Part shown: positions 9,474 through 22,112 of the stretch, piece after piece
Position numbering within the stretch: the stretch's first letter is position 1
Layout: each line of letters starts with the position of its first letter
NCBI GenBank assembly: GCA_013400975.1
Contig: WBMZ01008972.1
Span: 18,044 to 82,043 of the forward strand
DNA from: Atrichornis clamosus
Taxonomy: Eukaryota > Chordata > Aves > Passeriformes > Menuridae
Reading direction: 5' to 3'
DNA length: 64,000 nucleotides
Notes under the pieces: generated by a model
The model's database searches: none
What the model saw: only the letters and a program-made list of their open reading frames with translations
Told to the model about the DNA's origin: nothing
Made by a program: the position numbers and the translations under genes

Positions 9474-12400
9474 CTAGCATATAAAAGAAGGGCAGAAAAC
9501 AGATTAGTGGAAAATACATTGCTTCAGCGACTGCTAGTTCTCAGCTATGGGAGTAATTTTAGTCAAGCTGTGGCACAGGAGATCAGGACATTGCCAAAAT
9601 TAACATGGGCAGGAAAGCATGTAATAGCAAGCAGTGGAATTAGCATCTGAGATTTTAAAATGTACATTGCAGGAATCCCATGCCCAATAGTCTGATGCTA
9701 AAAGGTCATAGTATTTGAAATGTTCAGAAATTTTCATGCAGAGGTCCTCTCCATATGCCAGTAGTCAAAAAGCCTTCCTTAAGGACCTCAGGGTGCTGGG
9801 TGTTGAACAAGCTGGCCCTGACCAACAAGGGACTTAACATGGAGTATGAAATGGGTGCCTTCAACTTATAGTTAAACACAGGTTTAAATGTTCAGCTGAT
9901 TCCCAGACAAAATGGTCAGCTCTTTGTGGATGTGAGCCTGATGGTATCATCAACTCCTTCTCATCAAACTACTCCCATGCAAAACACCAGTGACCTCTTG
10001 ATGAACTGAGTCTGTAGGGCTTGTATTCACAGCCTGATAAGAACAAGAACCACAAGAGCTCACTGGCAAGCTGGCCAAGTCTTCCAAAAAACCCAAAATA
10101 TCTGCGGAATTCAACACTTTGGTCCAAAAATAAGAAGCCAGAAAACGTTAACAGTTTTATGGAAATGGCACAGTGGGTGGCAATTTTTGTTGCTGATTTT
10201 GTAGAATCACAGAATATCCTGAGCTGGAAGGACCCACAAGGACTGAGTCCAGCTCCTGGCCCTGCACAGACACCCCAACAATCTCACCCTGTCCCTGAGA
10301 GCGTTGTCCAAACACTCCTGGAGCTTTGGCAGCCTTGGGGCCGTGACCATTCCCTGGGGGGCCTGGTCAGTGCCCGACCACCCTCTAGGAGAAGAACCTT
10401 TTCTTGATACCCACCCTAGCCCTCTCCTGACACGGCTCCAGCCGTTCCCTTGGGTCCTTGCAAGGGGCTGGACCACACTCTCCTAGTGACAAACACTTGA
10501 TGAACAGGCCTTTCTTTGGGTTAGTGAAGACAACCAAACTGGTATTTCTTTCCTTCTGTCCTCCTTCAGCTCCCTCTCTGATCAGAGTGGGAATATATCT
10601 GCATCAGTATGATCCCTCATATCAGACCCACCTGGGAGTCCCCTCCCGCCATTACACACTGGTTTTACACACTGATGTGTGCATACACGTGAAGATGCAC
10701 ACGTGGCCAGGCCTCCCACACATGTAGGAAGAGGAACACAGGAATAAAGAAACAGCTTCACCTAAGTTGGACTAAAGGCTGTAAAGCCCTGTGTCCTTTG
10801 CTAACAGCGCCCAGTACTGCCACTCCTGCACAGAGTGCAAGAGCAGGGCAAGTGCTGAGTAAATCTGTCTACTCCAGAAACATCCTTCTGATGTTGGCAG
10901 TTTATGTGCTTCCCTAATCCCAAGCTTTCATCTTCATTTTTATGTTTAACAGCCTTTGATAGATTTTTTCTTCCACAAGTTTTTCTACTTTTCCCAAGAA
11001 TTGAAGTATACTTTGGTAATGAGTTCCATAAATAATCACAGACTTATAAAATCTGTAGTTGTCACCTCACATCCACAAATACATACACAGAGATCTACCT
11101 CTATATGACACCATGATTATTCAGGGGATACAAATGTTATTCAGATACACAGAGGCTTGATAATTGATGAGTGTTTTCTGCAAATGATACATGTCAGAGG
11201 AGGTGACCTCTTTCCAGGTAAGACATTTTCAGATAAATGAATCCTGATTAATTGACATTTTGATCACAATTCACAAGACTTGTTCTCTTCTGCATTTCCA
11301 GAAATGACAGTTGTTTCCCGATCATCATGGGGATTTTTTTCTAGTTTGTTTATTTGTCTTTTCAGCTCACTTTTGCTACAAAGTTTTAAACTTCTTAAAA
11401 TATGTCCACTTCTCCCTTCTAGTTGCTGAAAAATGAAACTGAAGACAATACTTTTAAAGGAGCACTTCAAAAGAGAAGGGGCAGCCATCTCTGCACTGAA
11501 GCTGGAGAACTGCATCACTGCAGAACTAAGCAGTCTGGGACAGCACCTGTTTCAGTTCAGAGTTTGCACAGCATCCAGCATAACAGTGCTGGTGCACGTG
11601 CCAAAAAACCCACACAGAGGCGGGGAATTCTTCTATAAAGAAGTCCAGCTAAACATTCTCAGAATATGCATAACTCCAGCACAACTTCTGGATTCTGGAA
11701 AAACCAAAGGTACAGGACTCAAAGGGGAATTAATGATTAAGGAGAGAGGTTGCTGATTTCCAGGCAGCTGTGAGACAGCTGCGTCAGTGGAGCTCTGTCA
11801 CTTGCCTAATTCCTTGCAAATGAAATGGGAAACATGTTGCGAAAGGAAGGTCAGAGATATGAAACCCTAACTTAAACACACCGAGGGTCTGGCAGCTCAG
11901 CTTGCTAACAATGCCGTGCTCTCCTACTTGTGTTTACATGGGAAAAACAGGTGCTATGCTAAGACAAATAAAAAATTACAATTTTAATTTTGAAGGTAAA
12001 ACTAAGCAAGAAATAATGCTCTTTGCACTGGGGCTCACATGAGCCTGGGCTCCTGCCAAGAGGTATGTCATAGCTGTTTACTGTAATAACCTCTCCTGTC
12101 CTCTGAGGACATGCCTCTATGCATTAGAGGCATATGGTAAGTAGGCCAAGTGTCTGCATCTGGCACATGAAGTTTTGAAGGCAGAGAGAAGAACTGCTGC
12201 CTTTCAGTTGGTGCTCTTGTGGTGCTGGAAATAAGGCAGAAGGAGAAAGGTGAATCTCAAGCACTAAACATGACACTTGACAGGGAGATTAGACAAACAC
12301 TGAAAAACTGTCAAAACTTCATATCTTAGTTATAAATACCCTGAAAATACTCCTAATACTGAAATAATATTTAACTTAGAAAAACGTCTGTCTTCCCTTA

Positions 12401-13245
12401 CCTCTAATGCACCATGGTAGAGAATAAGTTATAAAGGCAAAACAAGGGCAAGGACCTTTACTTGCTTTGTCTCCTCTTCTGAAATGCAACTCAAGCCTCT
12501 CACTTTCTTCTTTAAAATACTACATGGGCCTTGCCTAAAGAATTACACTGTACTCAACATCCTCTGTGTTTCATTTCACATCTCCCAACTTTTTGCCCTC
12601 TCTATGTTGTACATTTTTTCATAAAATTCACTTCTTCCCATGAGCTAACCATGAGCATCCCCAAATGGCTCCTCTGATTTGCTAATTCTCAAGGCTTTTA
12701 CTATTAAATTTTCAGCATCTGAAGTTCTTATAAATACATGATTGGAAGGCATCTTCAAGGTCTTCAGGTCTAGATTTACAGTTCCATCTCTTGGAAGCAG
12801 AAAAACTGTGGTTTTTAGCCCTTGTTTTTGAAGCAAAAGGTATGAGAAATTTGTAGTGCTTGAGGATGGGCAGCAGTTTCTTAAAGCTGGTGAAAAGAAG
12901 AAAATGAAAAGCCCCAAATAGTAATTATTTTACAATATATATTTTTAAGGACTTGGAGTTGGCAATACTACTTTCTTCAATCAGTTCTCTCACTGCGTGG
13001 TACTTACAATGCCAGTTTTTCCACTGATTGCAGAGGCTTTGGATCAATTTCTACACAACTGTGACCTTTAGCCTTATCCTTCAATTGTTTTTGCAGGAAA
13101 ACAATTGATTTTCACTCTATACAAAAAAATGCAGGGTCCTTACACAAAGTAATGCCCTATGGCATCCTAACTCATATGAACTCCTACTAATACATTTTTA
13201 AAATGTCATTAGAATAGTAGTATATTCACTTAAAAATATGCTTAC
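9474..13245 (-). other. PHF21B: PHF21B intron before the microexon
   Basis: About 3.77 kb. It holds a minus-oriented CR1 fragment at 10202-10461 and otherwise unremarkable sequence. Confidence 0.85.
10202..10461 (-). mobile_element. CR1 LINE 3' fragment
   Basis: The plus strand begins AGAATCACAGAATATCCTGA, then carries GCTGGAAGGACCCACAAGGA and CTGAGAGCGTTGTCCAAAC, the reverse complement of an avian CR1 3' end. It is 5'-truncated near the CCGTTCCCTTGGGTCC segment. It lies in the same orientation as the gene, and open frames crossing it belong to the repeat. Confidence 0.88.
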
Positions 13246-13300
13246 CTCTCGTTGAAAGGAACAAGGGGTTATTCAAATAATTCGATGCGAGGCGTTTCCG
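13246..13300 (-). CDS. PHF21B: PHF21B coding exon (residues 233-251, split codon)
   Basis: The exon is 55 nt, phase 0 at the start and phase 1 at the end. The acceptor is ...CCTTGTAG|CGGAAA and the donor is CGAGAG|gtaagc. It reads RKRLASNYLNNPLFLSTR plus the first base of an Ala codon. Human has the same block with FLTAR at the end, so this bird protein carries a Thr-to-Ser and Ala-to-Thr change there. The exon ends in phase 1 and needs the 23-nt microexon at 9473-9451 to restore phase 0 before the PHD exon. Confidence 0.92.
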
Positions 13301-15967
13301 CTACAAGGGAAAAGAGACCAACCCCAGAGTTATTGCAAAGTGCTCTGGTTGTCTCTTACATTCCAGATTAACAGTCTCTATGGGCTTCCCTCATACCTAA
13401 CCAGCTCTCCAAGAGCTACTTAGACTGACTGCTGACACATTCAGACAAACAGTTGCATGAGTTACCTTTCTAACAAGTTTGTTGAGCAGTTTGTTGTACA
13501 TTAGATATTATTAAGAGGAGAGAAATACAAATTGCAAGTGTTATTGATGGGGTTGCAGGATATGTTGCACAGGCTAAAAAGAGCAAGGCTACAGCAAAAG
13601 TAACTCCAAGCCAAACAACGTCCATAATCCATAATTTTTGCTGGGAGATGACATCCCTATTTGCATACATAGAAATGGTGATGGATCTCTCACCTGCAGG
13701 AAAAAACATCACTACCTTTTTGACACCTCTCTAAAGTTCAGATGAACATACTGCGTTTAAATGCAATGAGTGAGGGCTTTAAAAAAGTATTTCCCTTTCA
13801 GAAGTGAATGTGCAGGACCTCAATTAGCTGGCAGTGATCTGCTGAGGTCACCAAACTTACAAACACAGAGCCCTGGAAATCTGTCTGAGGTCTTTAACTC
13901 ATCTAACGCAGCCCATGGCCAGCCTGTCCGATGGCAAAGCTGTTGCCAATAGCAAGTCAGGCTTCATTAACAGTCTACACAATCCCAAGTTATTTCTCTG
14001 AGCCATCCAATACTTGTACAGCAGAACTGGAAACAGCACCTTTTTCCTTCATTAGATGTAGCTAGATTCTGCTTGGAAGAAAATTAGAGGGGCTTTGCTA
14101 ATGATTTATTCTGTGGTGAGTAAACAGTTGTCTTATACATGGGTGCCTGCCAGTCTGTTAATGAATTTTGAATAGACGTTTCTTACTTCAAAAATTAACC
14201 AGCCTGAAACTTAACCCTTTCCTATGAAAAAAAAAGGCTACTGAGGGTAGGAAAATAGAATGGTATTGCATTTTTTTTAAGAACAAAGTTTTGAAAAGAA
14301 AATGCACAACATTCAAGTGAAGACATAAGATGGTCACATTTTTGCATTCAAGGTAGTATCACCTCTACAGATGCTGAACTCCTGCTGTTTCGAGAGGCAT
14401 TGGCAAATAAAAAGCCTAATTTATATGCAATTTCAATTTAAACAATCATGAATTAAAGATCATTAATGTAGTAGACTACATTAAACTGCACCAAAATGCC
14501 TGAAATGCCACAAATACCTCAACTCACTGATTAGCAAATCAATCTGAGCAGCTAATTGATCAGAGAAAACCATCTGCCTCCATTTTACTTGAATGACATT
14601 CCCCATGGTCAGTACTTAATGACAGCTCCTAATGAGGGCACAGCTGATCAGCCACAGGACTGTTTCCCAGACATTTCTTTCTCCACGCCATCCTTCATTT
14701 CAGCATATGCTTTTGAGAATAGATATGATGAGGAGTGTGAACTACAGGTGCAGCAGACCTAGCACATCTCTTCCACCTCTGCTCCAAGATACTTGAGTTT
14801 GTCACAAACACCAGTCTGGCTACAGGCACAAAACTCTGCTGCAAATACTTTAATAATCAGAAGAAAAAAGTCCAAGGCACTGCAGGTTTAATGCTAGCAA
14901 GGCTAAGATTCCTACTGTGTTAAATATTGCATGTACGGACATCAGTATTTGCACTGAAGAGAATAGCCGAGGAGTTCTGAAGAATTCAATTGCCCAGAGC
15001 TGCTCTGGAGTATAAAAATCTCCAATATTTTCAAAAAAAGGACAATGAAGTGACTCAGCAGCTTGACTGCAGCGGGGGGTTTCTTCTTAGCCTCATCTGT
15101 CTGCTGTCTGCCAACAAATATAGAAATCTGAAATGCTGGCATACCAAAAATTCTGCATCAAGAATAATCACTTTCTTTATGCTTAAAGAACTCAGAACAC
15201 AGAGAAGTCTTGCTTAAATGGAGAGCTGGCTACAACTGAGTATCATTTCAGCAGAAAGTTCAGACAGTAACCCTAAACTGTGCTGAAATGTTAAAGGTGA
15301 AATTTTAATTAGCTGAATAAATGCATATATGTTAGTTTAAAAACAAAGAAAAAAAATTCAGAAAAAGTTAAGCCTGTTTATTTACTGCTTTTACACCAGG
15401 TTTGTAATCCAATATTACACAGGACTAAATTCTGATACTACTATAAATGCAACAGTGTAAGTGTAACAGACAACAAAGATTATCCAGAGCATTTTATTTT
15501 TAATTGTGCATTATTATATTTATTATGCAGGCTTCTATACCCCCTGTATAGCACACTGATTCTTAAACCAACACATTCCCTTTATAAGTGTCACTAATAA
15601 AAAAACCCAAAATTCTTCATTTATTATTTGGCCCATAGGAAAACAGAAATAGCAATGCATGTTTGAACATAATGCAGTACTTCTGTTCTCCAGTTATGAT
15701 CTAAAGGGACTGCCTTTGCAGGTGAAAGAGTAATTACATCTCACATTAATTTCATTCTTTTGGCCTTTATTAAAACTAAGATGAATTCTAGTTTGGAGCA
15801 AGTAATATTGTGGGATCAAAACCTGTCGCTTAGCTACTTTTTTTTCTACATCAATATGTCTCTACAAGTAACTGTGGGGTTCTGCATTCATACATATTTT
15901 TGTAGTAAGAAACACTTAGACCTTTTATTGACATGAAACTTGGTAAAAAAAGTGAATGATAAAGTAC
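13301..15967 (-). other. PHF21B: PHF21B intron
   Basis: About 2.67 kb. It contains an AT-rich part around 14390-14490 with a perfect inverted repeat at 14463-14484. No repeat family was recognised. Confidence 0.85.
14463..14484. repeat. Perfect 9-bp inverted repeat with 4-nt loop
   Basis: TTAATGTAG and CTACATTAA flank TAGA, so the two arms are exact reverse complements. It sits inside an intron in AT-rich sequence. It could be a homeodomain-type dimer site or chance. Confidence 0.9.
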
Positions 15968-16044
15968 CTCTGTTTCCAAGAGTCCACTGTAGGCTGGATT
16001 TGCTGTGCTTCTTCTCTTTCTTTCCTGACGCTTGCTCTGGATTT
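15968..16044 (-). CDS. PHF21B: PHF21B coding exon, basic conserved block (residues 207-232)
   Basis: The exon is 77 nt, phase 1 at the start and phase 0 at the end. The acceptor is ...GGTTACAG|AAATCC and the donor is ACAGAG|gtactt. It completes the split Glu, then reads [20 protein letters not shown] and LLETE. The KRQERKRR cluster is strongly basic and is a likely nuclear localisation or nucleic-acid contact segment (inference). The block is shared with PHF21A and identical to human PHF21B as recalled. With the preceding 52-nt exon it forms a 129-nt in-phase unit. Confidence 0.95.
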
Positions 16045-18649
16045 CTGTAACCATGGAAAAAACATGAACAGTGTATTTCTCAGTCATCAGGGAAAAATGT
16101 AGATCTAACTTGTTAAGCAAGATGCTCTAACGCTCAACTCCTTGGGCTTTGTGTTCATTTTCAGTTTCTAAAGTATAATTGGGTTGCATCAGCATTGATA
16201 TTTGCTGCAGTTCAAGGTTTGACATTAATAAGCTTTTCCTTGTGAGATTCAGAATACAGGCATTTTTTATTTTTTCCTTCCTTCAAGGTAGACTTCTGCT
16301 GCCCTACAAGATGTTTATTATGATCTCTTCAGACACATATTCATCACGCATCATCAAACAGCTTTCAAAGTATTCTCGATATCTGCTATTAAGAAAAAGG
16401 AAGCATTTAAAACAATTAAGCCTTGTAGTTTGTATCATATGAAAGCACAGAGGACCTTTTAAATTCAATTTACATTACATTTCCTCTGTGGAGGTTAGAA
16501 AAAGCATGGTTGGAATGGCATGGCTAGATTCAGTTCTAACTAGGGCGTGATGATTTATCCACCCAGAGGCATACAACTTCACAAAACACTGTAAAAGGCA
16601 GCACAAAGATGGGCTCTTTGGACTGCAGCCCTGGCCAGAGAAGGGTGAAACACAGGAGAACTCCCTTCCACTAAATGGTGACGTCTGTTGAAGACAGCAC
16701 ATGCTGAGGACTGTGTTTAGCAATCACTAGCCATGTGCACACGTCTGTAAACACAGAGAGAGGGAGCAGTTTACTTGGCCACAGAAATCTGCAGACTTAA
16801 TGCTACTTTGATCTGAGCTAGGATTTCATTATACACCATATGGAATTTCTTTTACCAGCTCTTTATATCAGTTAAGAATGCTGGAATTATTACAAGCATG
16901 TTTTTTAGAGCCTATTATTTTGATAATAAGCCCAGAAATAATTTAGCAAGGAGAGCCACAGAGCATCCATCCCATGACATAAGGGTATGCTCTATTCAAA
17001 AATATTTCCAATGTGAATATAGTAAGGCAAAGTTTAGACTCTACACTGAGGCACCAGAGGGATCTAAATGCCCCCGTGGTGGTTGTACCTCCATTCTGTC
17101 TTGCTCTAAATACATCTCAAAAGGAGAGGAACTGGCAGGAGCCAGTCTGGTGTCTTTCCTCAGTGAGCTAAAGAGGTCTGTCTCAGAACATGCTCAGCAC
17201 CAGAAAATGGCCTTCAGGGTACTGAGCAAGATCTCTCACCTGTAAAGCAACATAAGATACAGTCAAGCTTTCAGGGTGTTAATGATACATGGGAATTGGA
17301 TCCCCAACACTTAGTTCTTGTTTCCAGACACCCTTTGCAAGCGTTGATCATTCCCATATACCACTTTAAGCACTGCTACAGTACAGGGTGTCAGTATTGT
17401 CAGTCACGTCTTGGACATGGTGTCCCTAGAAATGAAGCCAACACTTTGCATGGATTTTATACTGGCCTGACTTCCAAGATATTTATTTAACACTTTTCCT
17501 TCACAAAAGACTATTAGCTGACCCACTGCTCTTAGAGTGATGGATGCATCAGAAGGAAGCTAGATGGACAAGAAAAAACAGAAGAGCAACTACTGGCTGG
17601 GTTTTCCTATAGCACAGGGACATGTCACCTCTCATGTTCAGAAGGTGTCTTCTCCTAGGGTAGTTTAAAGAGCAAAAGCAGGCCTGTATTCACAGCCTGA
17701 CACAAGCTGTCACATGCTGCCACGTGACTCAGGGGGCTGCACAGAATCTCACTACCAAAAACTGTGTGATCCAAAGCTGCACTGAGATGTGAGATAAACG
17801 CCTCAGCTATAACGAGACTGGCAGCATCCTGTTAACATCCTCTGTGCTATGCAGACTCCAAAACAGAGGATATTGTCTGGGTAACAGTTCTGTCCAACTG
17901 CAAAAGTATTTCCTATGAAATGGTCATGTGGCTATCCTGAAATATCCATCCCAAAGCTTCCAGGCTCTTTGACAGCATCTAAAGGGAATTGTGCCTCAGT
18001 GTCAGCAGGGTAAGTGCTACACACAGATCCAGTCAGAGCCACGAGAAGAGAGAGGGTTGTTATTGATGTGTCAGTTCTTGTAAGGGAAATGCTCTCAAGG
18101 CCCAAACATAACAGAGATGTCACAACTGAGGAACCTTGGTGATGCCATAAAACAGAGGAAGTGGCCGTCTGCTGACTCTTTTCTCAGCAGTGTGAGCTGG
18201 AGCCATGGCTCTTGCAAACAGGCTCAGGACCCTGGTTAGTGAATCCAGGGCTTGCAGCATCTTGGCACCCCTGTGGCAGTGCAGAGAAAACGCTGGAGTT
18301 AGGACAGGCTCGGCCTTCCACAAATGGTCACAGGGATACAAGATTGTGACTTTCACTGATCCAGAAAAAGAAACAAAGAATTCAACACAGCAGAGTTTTC
18401 TGTATACATAACTGGGCCAAGCATCTCACAAAAGGACAGTGATGGATCTGCTGCTCTCTGCCCTTCTTGGTCCCAAGTTAAAGAGAAAATTTCTTTGATA
18501 CATGCAACCAAGGCAACAGAAAATATCTGATGGAGTTTGAATCACACATATGGTAGATACCTGGAAAGCAGCTTTGGAAGAGGCATTGCTATGGTACAGA
18601 GATAAAAGCTGGCTGGGAGGAAAAGTAATAGCACTGGGAATAGATGGAA

Positions 18650-18650
<1 letters not shown>

Positions 18651-18680
<30 letters not shown>

Positions 18681-18685
18681 GAGAA
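18651..18685. repeat. (GA)n microsatellite
   Basis: A run of GA dinucleotides is broken once by GATA near 18673. It is about 35 bp long and likely length-polymorphic. Confidence 0.95.
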
Positions 18686-21621
18686 ATTAACTGAAACAGC
18701 TTGAGATGTACACCACCGTATGCAGCCATCAGAGAGGGAGAACACTTTCTTTATGGAAATAAAAATATGCATGCATCTATGTAGATCTAGAGTGGTTCTG
18801 TCAGTAACTTTGCCCAGACAGAACAAAAGCATACACTAGTGTGCTATCTTCTGTTACTTGTTAATTCAGATAAATAAGTATTGTGTACCTTTCAGAACTG
18901 GGTGTAGTAAAGTTGAATTAAATTTGTTTAAATTGATTAAATCATAAATATTCCACTAATCTAGATGAAAATATTTCAGGTTTTTAATTTTGTTACAGTA
19001 AACCAAGATATACATTTTTAGACTGACCTTCTTTTAAAGTTCTGCTTTCTAATTTAATTTTTTTTTGCACAATGGTAATGATAAGAGGTGTTTTAATAGC
19101 CTAGAGAAAGAGTTTCAATATGTTACAACCATGCACTGAATCACATAATTGAGCTATCTTATTCCTTATTCTATTAATTTAAAAAATAGAACCCAAACAG
19201 AAAAAATTAAACTGTAATACATTTGAAAAAGATGAATGAATTTGAAGATAGCTTTATGTTGGAGGCCAAACTCCAATGAGCCGCTGCCTTCATCAGTAAA
19301 CACTCTGCATGGTCATCCTATGAGGCCCATGATGGCAATTTATCTTCAGGGAAAGCCGTACCTTGCAGACTGTCAGTCAGTGGAAGCAGCTGTGTTCATT
19401 TCCTGGTAAAGGCCTCAAAAGATTCCTCACACTCAGGCTCTGCAGAACAGAGCTCTTTTCCCAGGCAGGGAATGCTCCTCTGTATATTAGGTTGGAAGGC
19501 TGCTAGGTGGATAGAGGAATCCATAGAGAAGTGGATCACAGGCCTTCATCACAAAGTTAATTTAAAAAATGAAGAAAAACTGTAGCACTGTGAATTAATG
19601 ATACCAAGTGAATAAACTTTTAATGACCCAATCTTGATAGAGTTTAATTCCAAGAACGTGAAATTGAGAAATGCACTAGAAGTATTAAAATAAACTGAAC
19701 TATGTAACAAGCACTGTTTCCTGATAAATAGCAATGGCTGATCACTGTAAACATGACAGAGCACTGAAATAATAATCTTTAGCATGTTAAAGCTATAAGG
19801 GCATTTTTGACAGTTGTAATCACCAATTCTCATGAAGAAATACCCTTTCCACAGTAAATAGCTCTTGGTTGGAGCCATTTATTTAATGCTAGTAGGAATA
19901 TAAAAAGTGAATTTGTCTGAAAGAATTGATTCTGTGGTATGAGTGTTGTAGCAGTTTGGTTCAAAATGTGCATCTCCACACTTGGTGTAGAACAAACAGA
20001 GCAGAGCATTACTTGGTGTTTTAAACATAAGGTTTAAATCCACACAATTTATTAGTTCCAATAAAATCAAAGGGCGTAGAATTATTCAAAATGAAGTCCT
20101 CTCTGTTGTAAGCATAATTTGCACTTCTGCATAATTTCAAATGTTCTATTTTCCTTAGACAAAGAAACCAAGAACCAGTCATCATTTCCACTTTTTTGAT
20201 TATAAATCTTCTCCTCAAGTTGCTGTAGCTTTTTAATTTCCATTTCAATCCTTTACCATTAAGGGATTAAAAATGCCAATGGCTTAAAGTTTCTTTAAAC
20301 TGCTTTCAAATTCTCAGTCACTGGGACATTAAATGATTTCCTAAAATGCAGATTTAAAGAGGAAAGACTGATAAATGGCAACAAGACACACAGGAAACCT
20401 GCTGCATATACTGAGGAGACATTACAATTCAGATGCTATTTTCTCCCTAATTCACAACCTGACTTAAAACCTAGAAACAGGGAGTCTTAGTAAAAAGAAA
20501 TCAAGCTAAAATGATCGATACCTTTTGAGTCAGCAAGGTAGCTAAGCATGTGCCTAAGTCTAAAGCACATAAAAACTTAAGCTCAGTGCACAGGAAATTC
20601 CTAAGTATTTTGCTGACTATGGTCCATGGGATGGGTGGTAAATATCAATTACCATTTCTTGTGATCAAGGATCACTGTCAGCTGACACAGATACCAGCTT
20701 TCTCTCCTTATACAGGTGGAATCACACCAACTTGTCTTAGCTGATCTTGTAACTAAAACCATCAGGGTGTAGATCTTTTCTTAAAAATATCTGCATCATC
20801 TCTGTCCATGAGAACTAACCTATTTTACCACCCCAACCTGTCTCACACCACTGGCAAATTTTCTAAACAAACCCTTTTTTTCCCTCTCATCTATGATTTC
20901 AGAATGGCAAAGCTGAGGCAAAGAAAGGTACAAATCCACTAGGTTTTGCAAGTTATTTTTGGAAGGTTGGAGAAGTAAACTGAAAACTATGCAATACTTC
21001 ATTTAACTTATGAGCAATATTTGTTTGAACTCATATTTGGGATCCTGGGAAGGCATGCTAGAGGTTCTCATGCAAATACAGGATCAGATGGGAAGTTTTT
21101 AAAGTTTTTGGCTATGTGGGGGAAATAGAGGGAAGAAATTCTTTGTGAGAGTAGTTGACTAATTTGCTTGAAATCTTATGAAACAAATGCCAGATTTTCA
21201 CCACTATTTTACACATTATTCTGTGGAACTCTAAAGATAGCAGATGATCAACTCAAAAACTGGGAGTCCATCTCACATGGAGAGAGCAGAGGGCACTTGC
21301 TGCAGATCTGGGCAAATATCTTTGAACCTCACAGACCCATCAACCAGATCAGTGCTGGTCAGAGCCTTTGAAGGCTTTTTGTTTCACTACTTCCTCCAGC
21401 TGTTAACGTTCATTAAAGGACCATGATGACTGAGATCAAATACCAGCCTGTGCCAAGCGTGCTGGTACTTGCTGCAGGGCCAGTCCTCATTTCCCTTGAG
21501 CTGTACCATAAGTTGGGAGGCAGAGCTAAATAAGGTCACCTGCTATCATGAGGCTGAAAGGCACAAATGTTCAAAGATACCACTTCACCTGATTTTCATT
21601 GCACTTCAGAGCATGGTAGAA

Positions 21622-21976
21622 GCAAACACTGAGAGGGGATCTTGTTGATGTGTATAAATATCTGCAGGGAGGGGCCAGAGCATGGACCAGGCTCTGCTCC
21701 GTGGTGCCCAGCAATAGGACAAGAGGCAATGGGCAGAAACTGATGTACAGTAAGTTCCACCTGAACATGAGGAAGAACTTCTTTACCAGGAGGGTAGTAG
21801 AGCACTGAACAGACTGCCCAGAGAAGCTGTGAAATCTCCTTCTCTGGAGTGATTCAAAAACCATCTGGACACAATCCTCAGTAATGTGCTCTGAGATGAC
21901 CACACTTGTGCAGGGAAGTTGGACCACGTGGACTCCAGTGGTCCCTTCGAACCTGATCCATTCTGGGATTCTGTGA
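21622..21976 (+). mobile_element. CR1 LINE 3' fragment
   Basis: It carries typical CR1 blocks: GAGGGGATCTTGTTGATGTG, GTGCCCAGCAATAGGACAAG, CACCTGAACATGAGGAAGAA and CAGACTGCCCAGAGAAGCTG, ending CATTCTGGGATTCTGTGA. It is 5'-truncated, and the remnant of its coding region is broken. It ends about 85 bp from the donor side of the 22061-22112 exon. Confidence 0.92.
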
Positions 21977-22060
21977 GAATCACCAATTCTGTTGGCAGAG
22001 CAGACAACAGAAAATATTTCACTCAAAAACTGAACTGTAAAGCAACATAGGCCATCTTAC

Positions 22061-22112
22061 CTTCTAAATGTTCTGTTGTAACCAGTCCCAGTGCTACCAT
22101 GAAGGCAATTTT
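22061..22112 (-). CDS. PHF21B: PHF21B coding exon (residues 190-207, split codon)
   Basis: The exon is 52 nt, phase 0 at the start and phase 1 at the end. The acceptor is ...TTCCTTAG|AAAATT and the donor is TAGAAG|gtaaga. It reads KIAFMVALGLVTTEHLE plus the first base of a Glu codon. This short block is among the best conserved parts of the PHF21 family and is nearly identical to human as recalled. The exon is too short to stand out as an open frame; it was found by looking for the expected protein block between its neighbours. A CR1 element (21622-21976) ends about 85 bp beyond its donor side. Confidence 0.93.

Larger units (their letters stand above)
16045..22060 (-). other. PHF21B: PHF21B intron with (GA)n and CR1
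   Basis: About 6.0 kb. It holds a (GA)n microsatellite (18651-18685) and a plus-oriented CR1 (21622-21976). The part between 18860 and 20350 is strongly AT-rich and shows no known repeat. Confidence 0.85.

Noticed and set aside
10021..10476. Plus-strand 128-codon and minus-strand 89-codon frames
   Set aside because: Most of each comes from a CR1 3' end.
21571..22026. 151-codon minus-strand open frame
   Set aside because: It lies across a plus-oriented CR1 fragment and is an antisense reading of the repeat.
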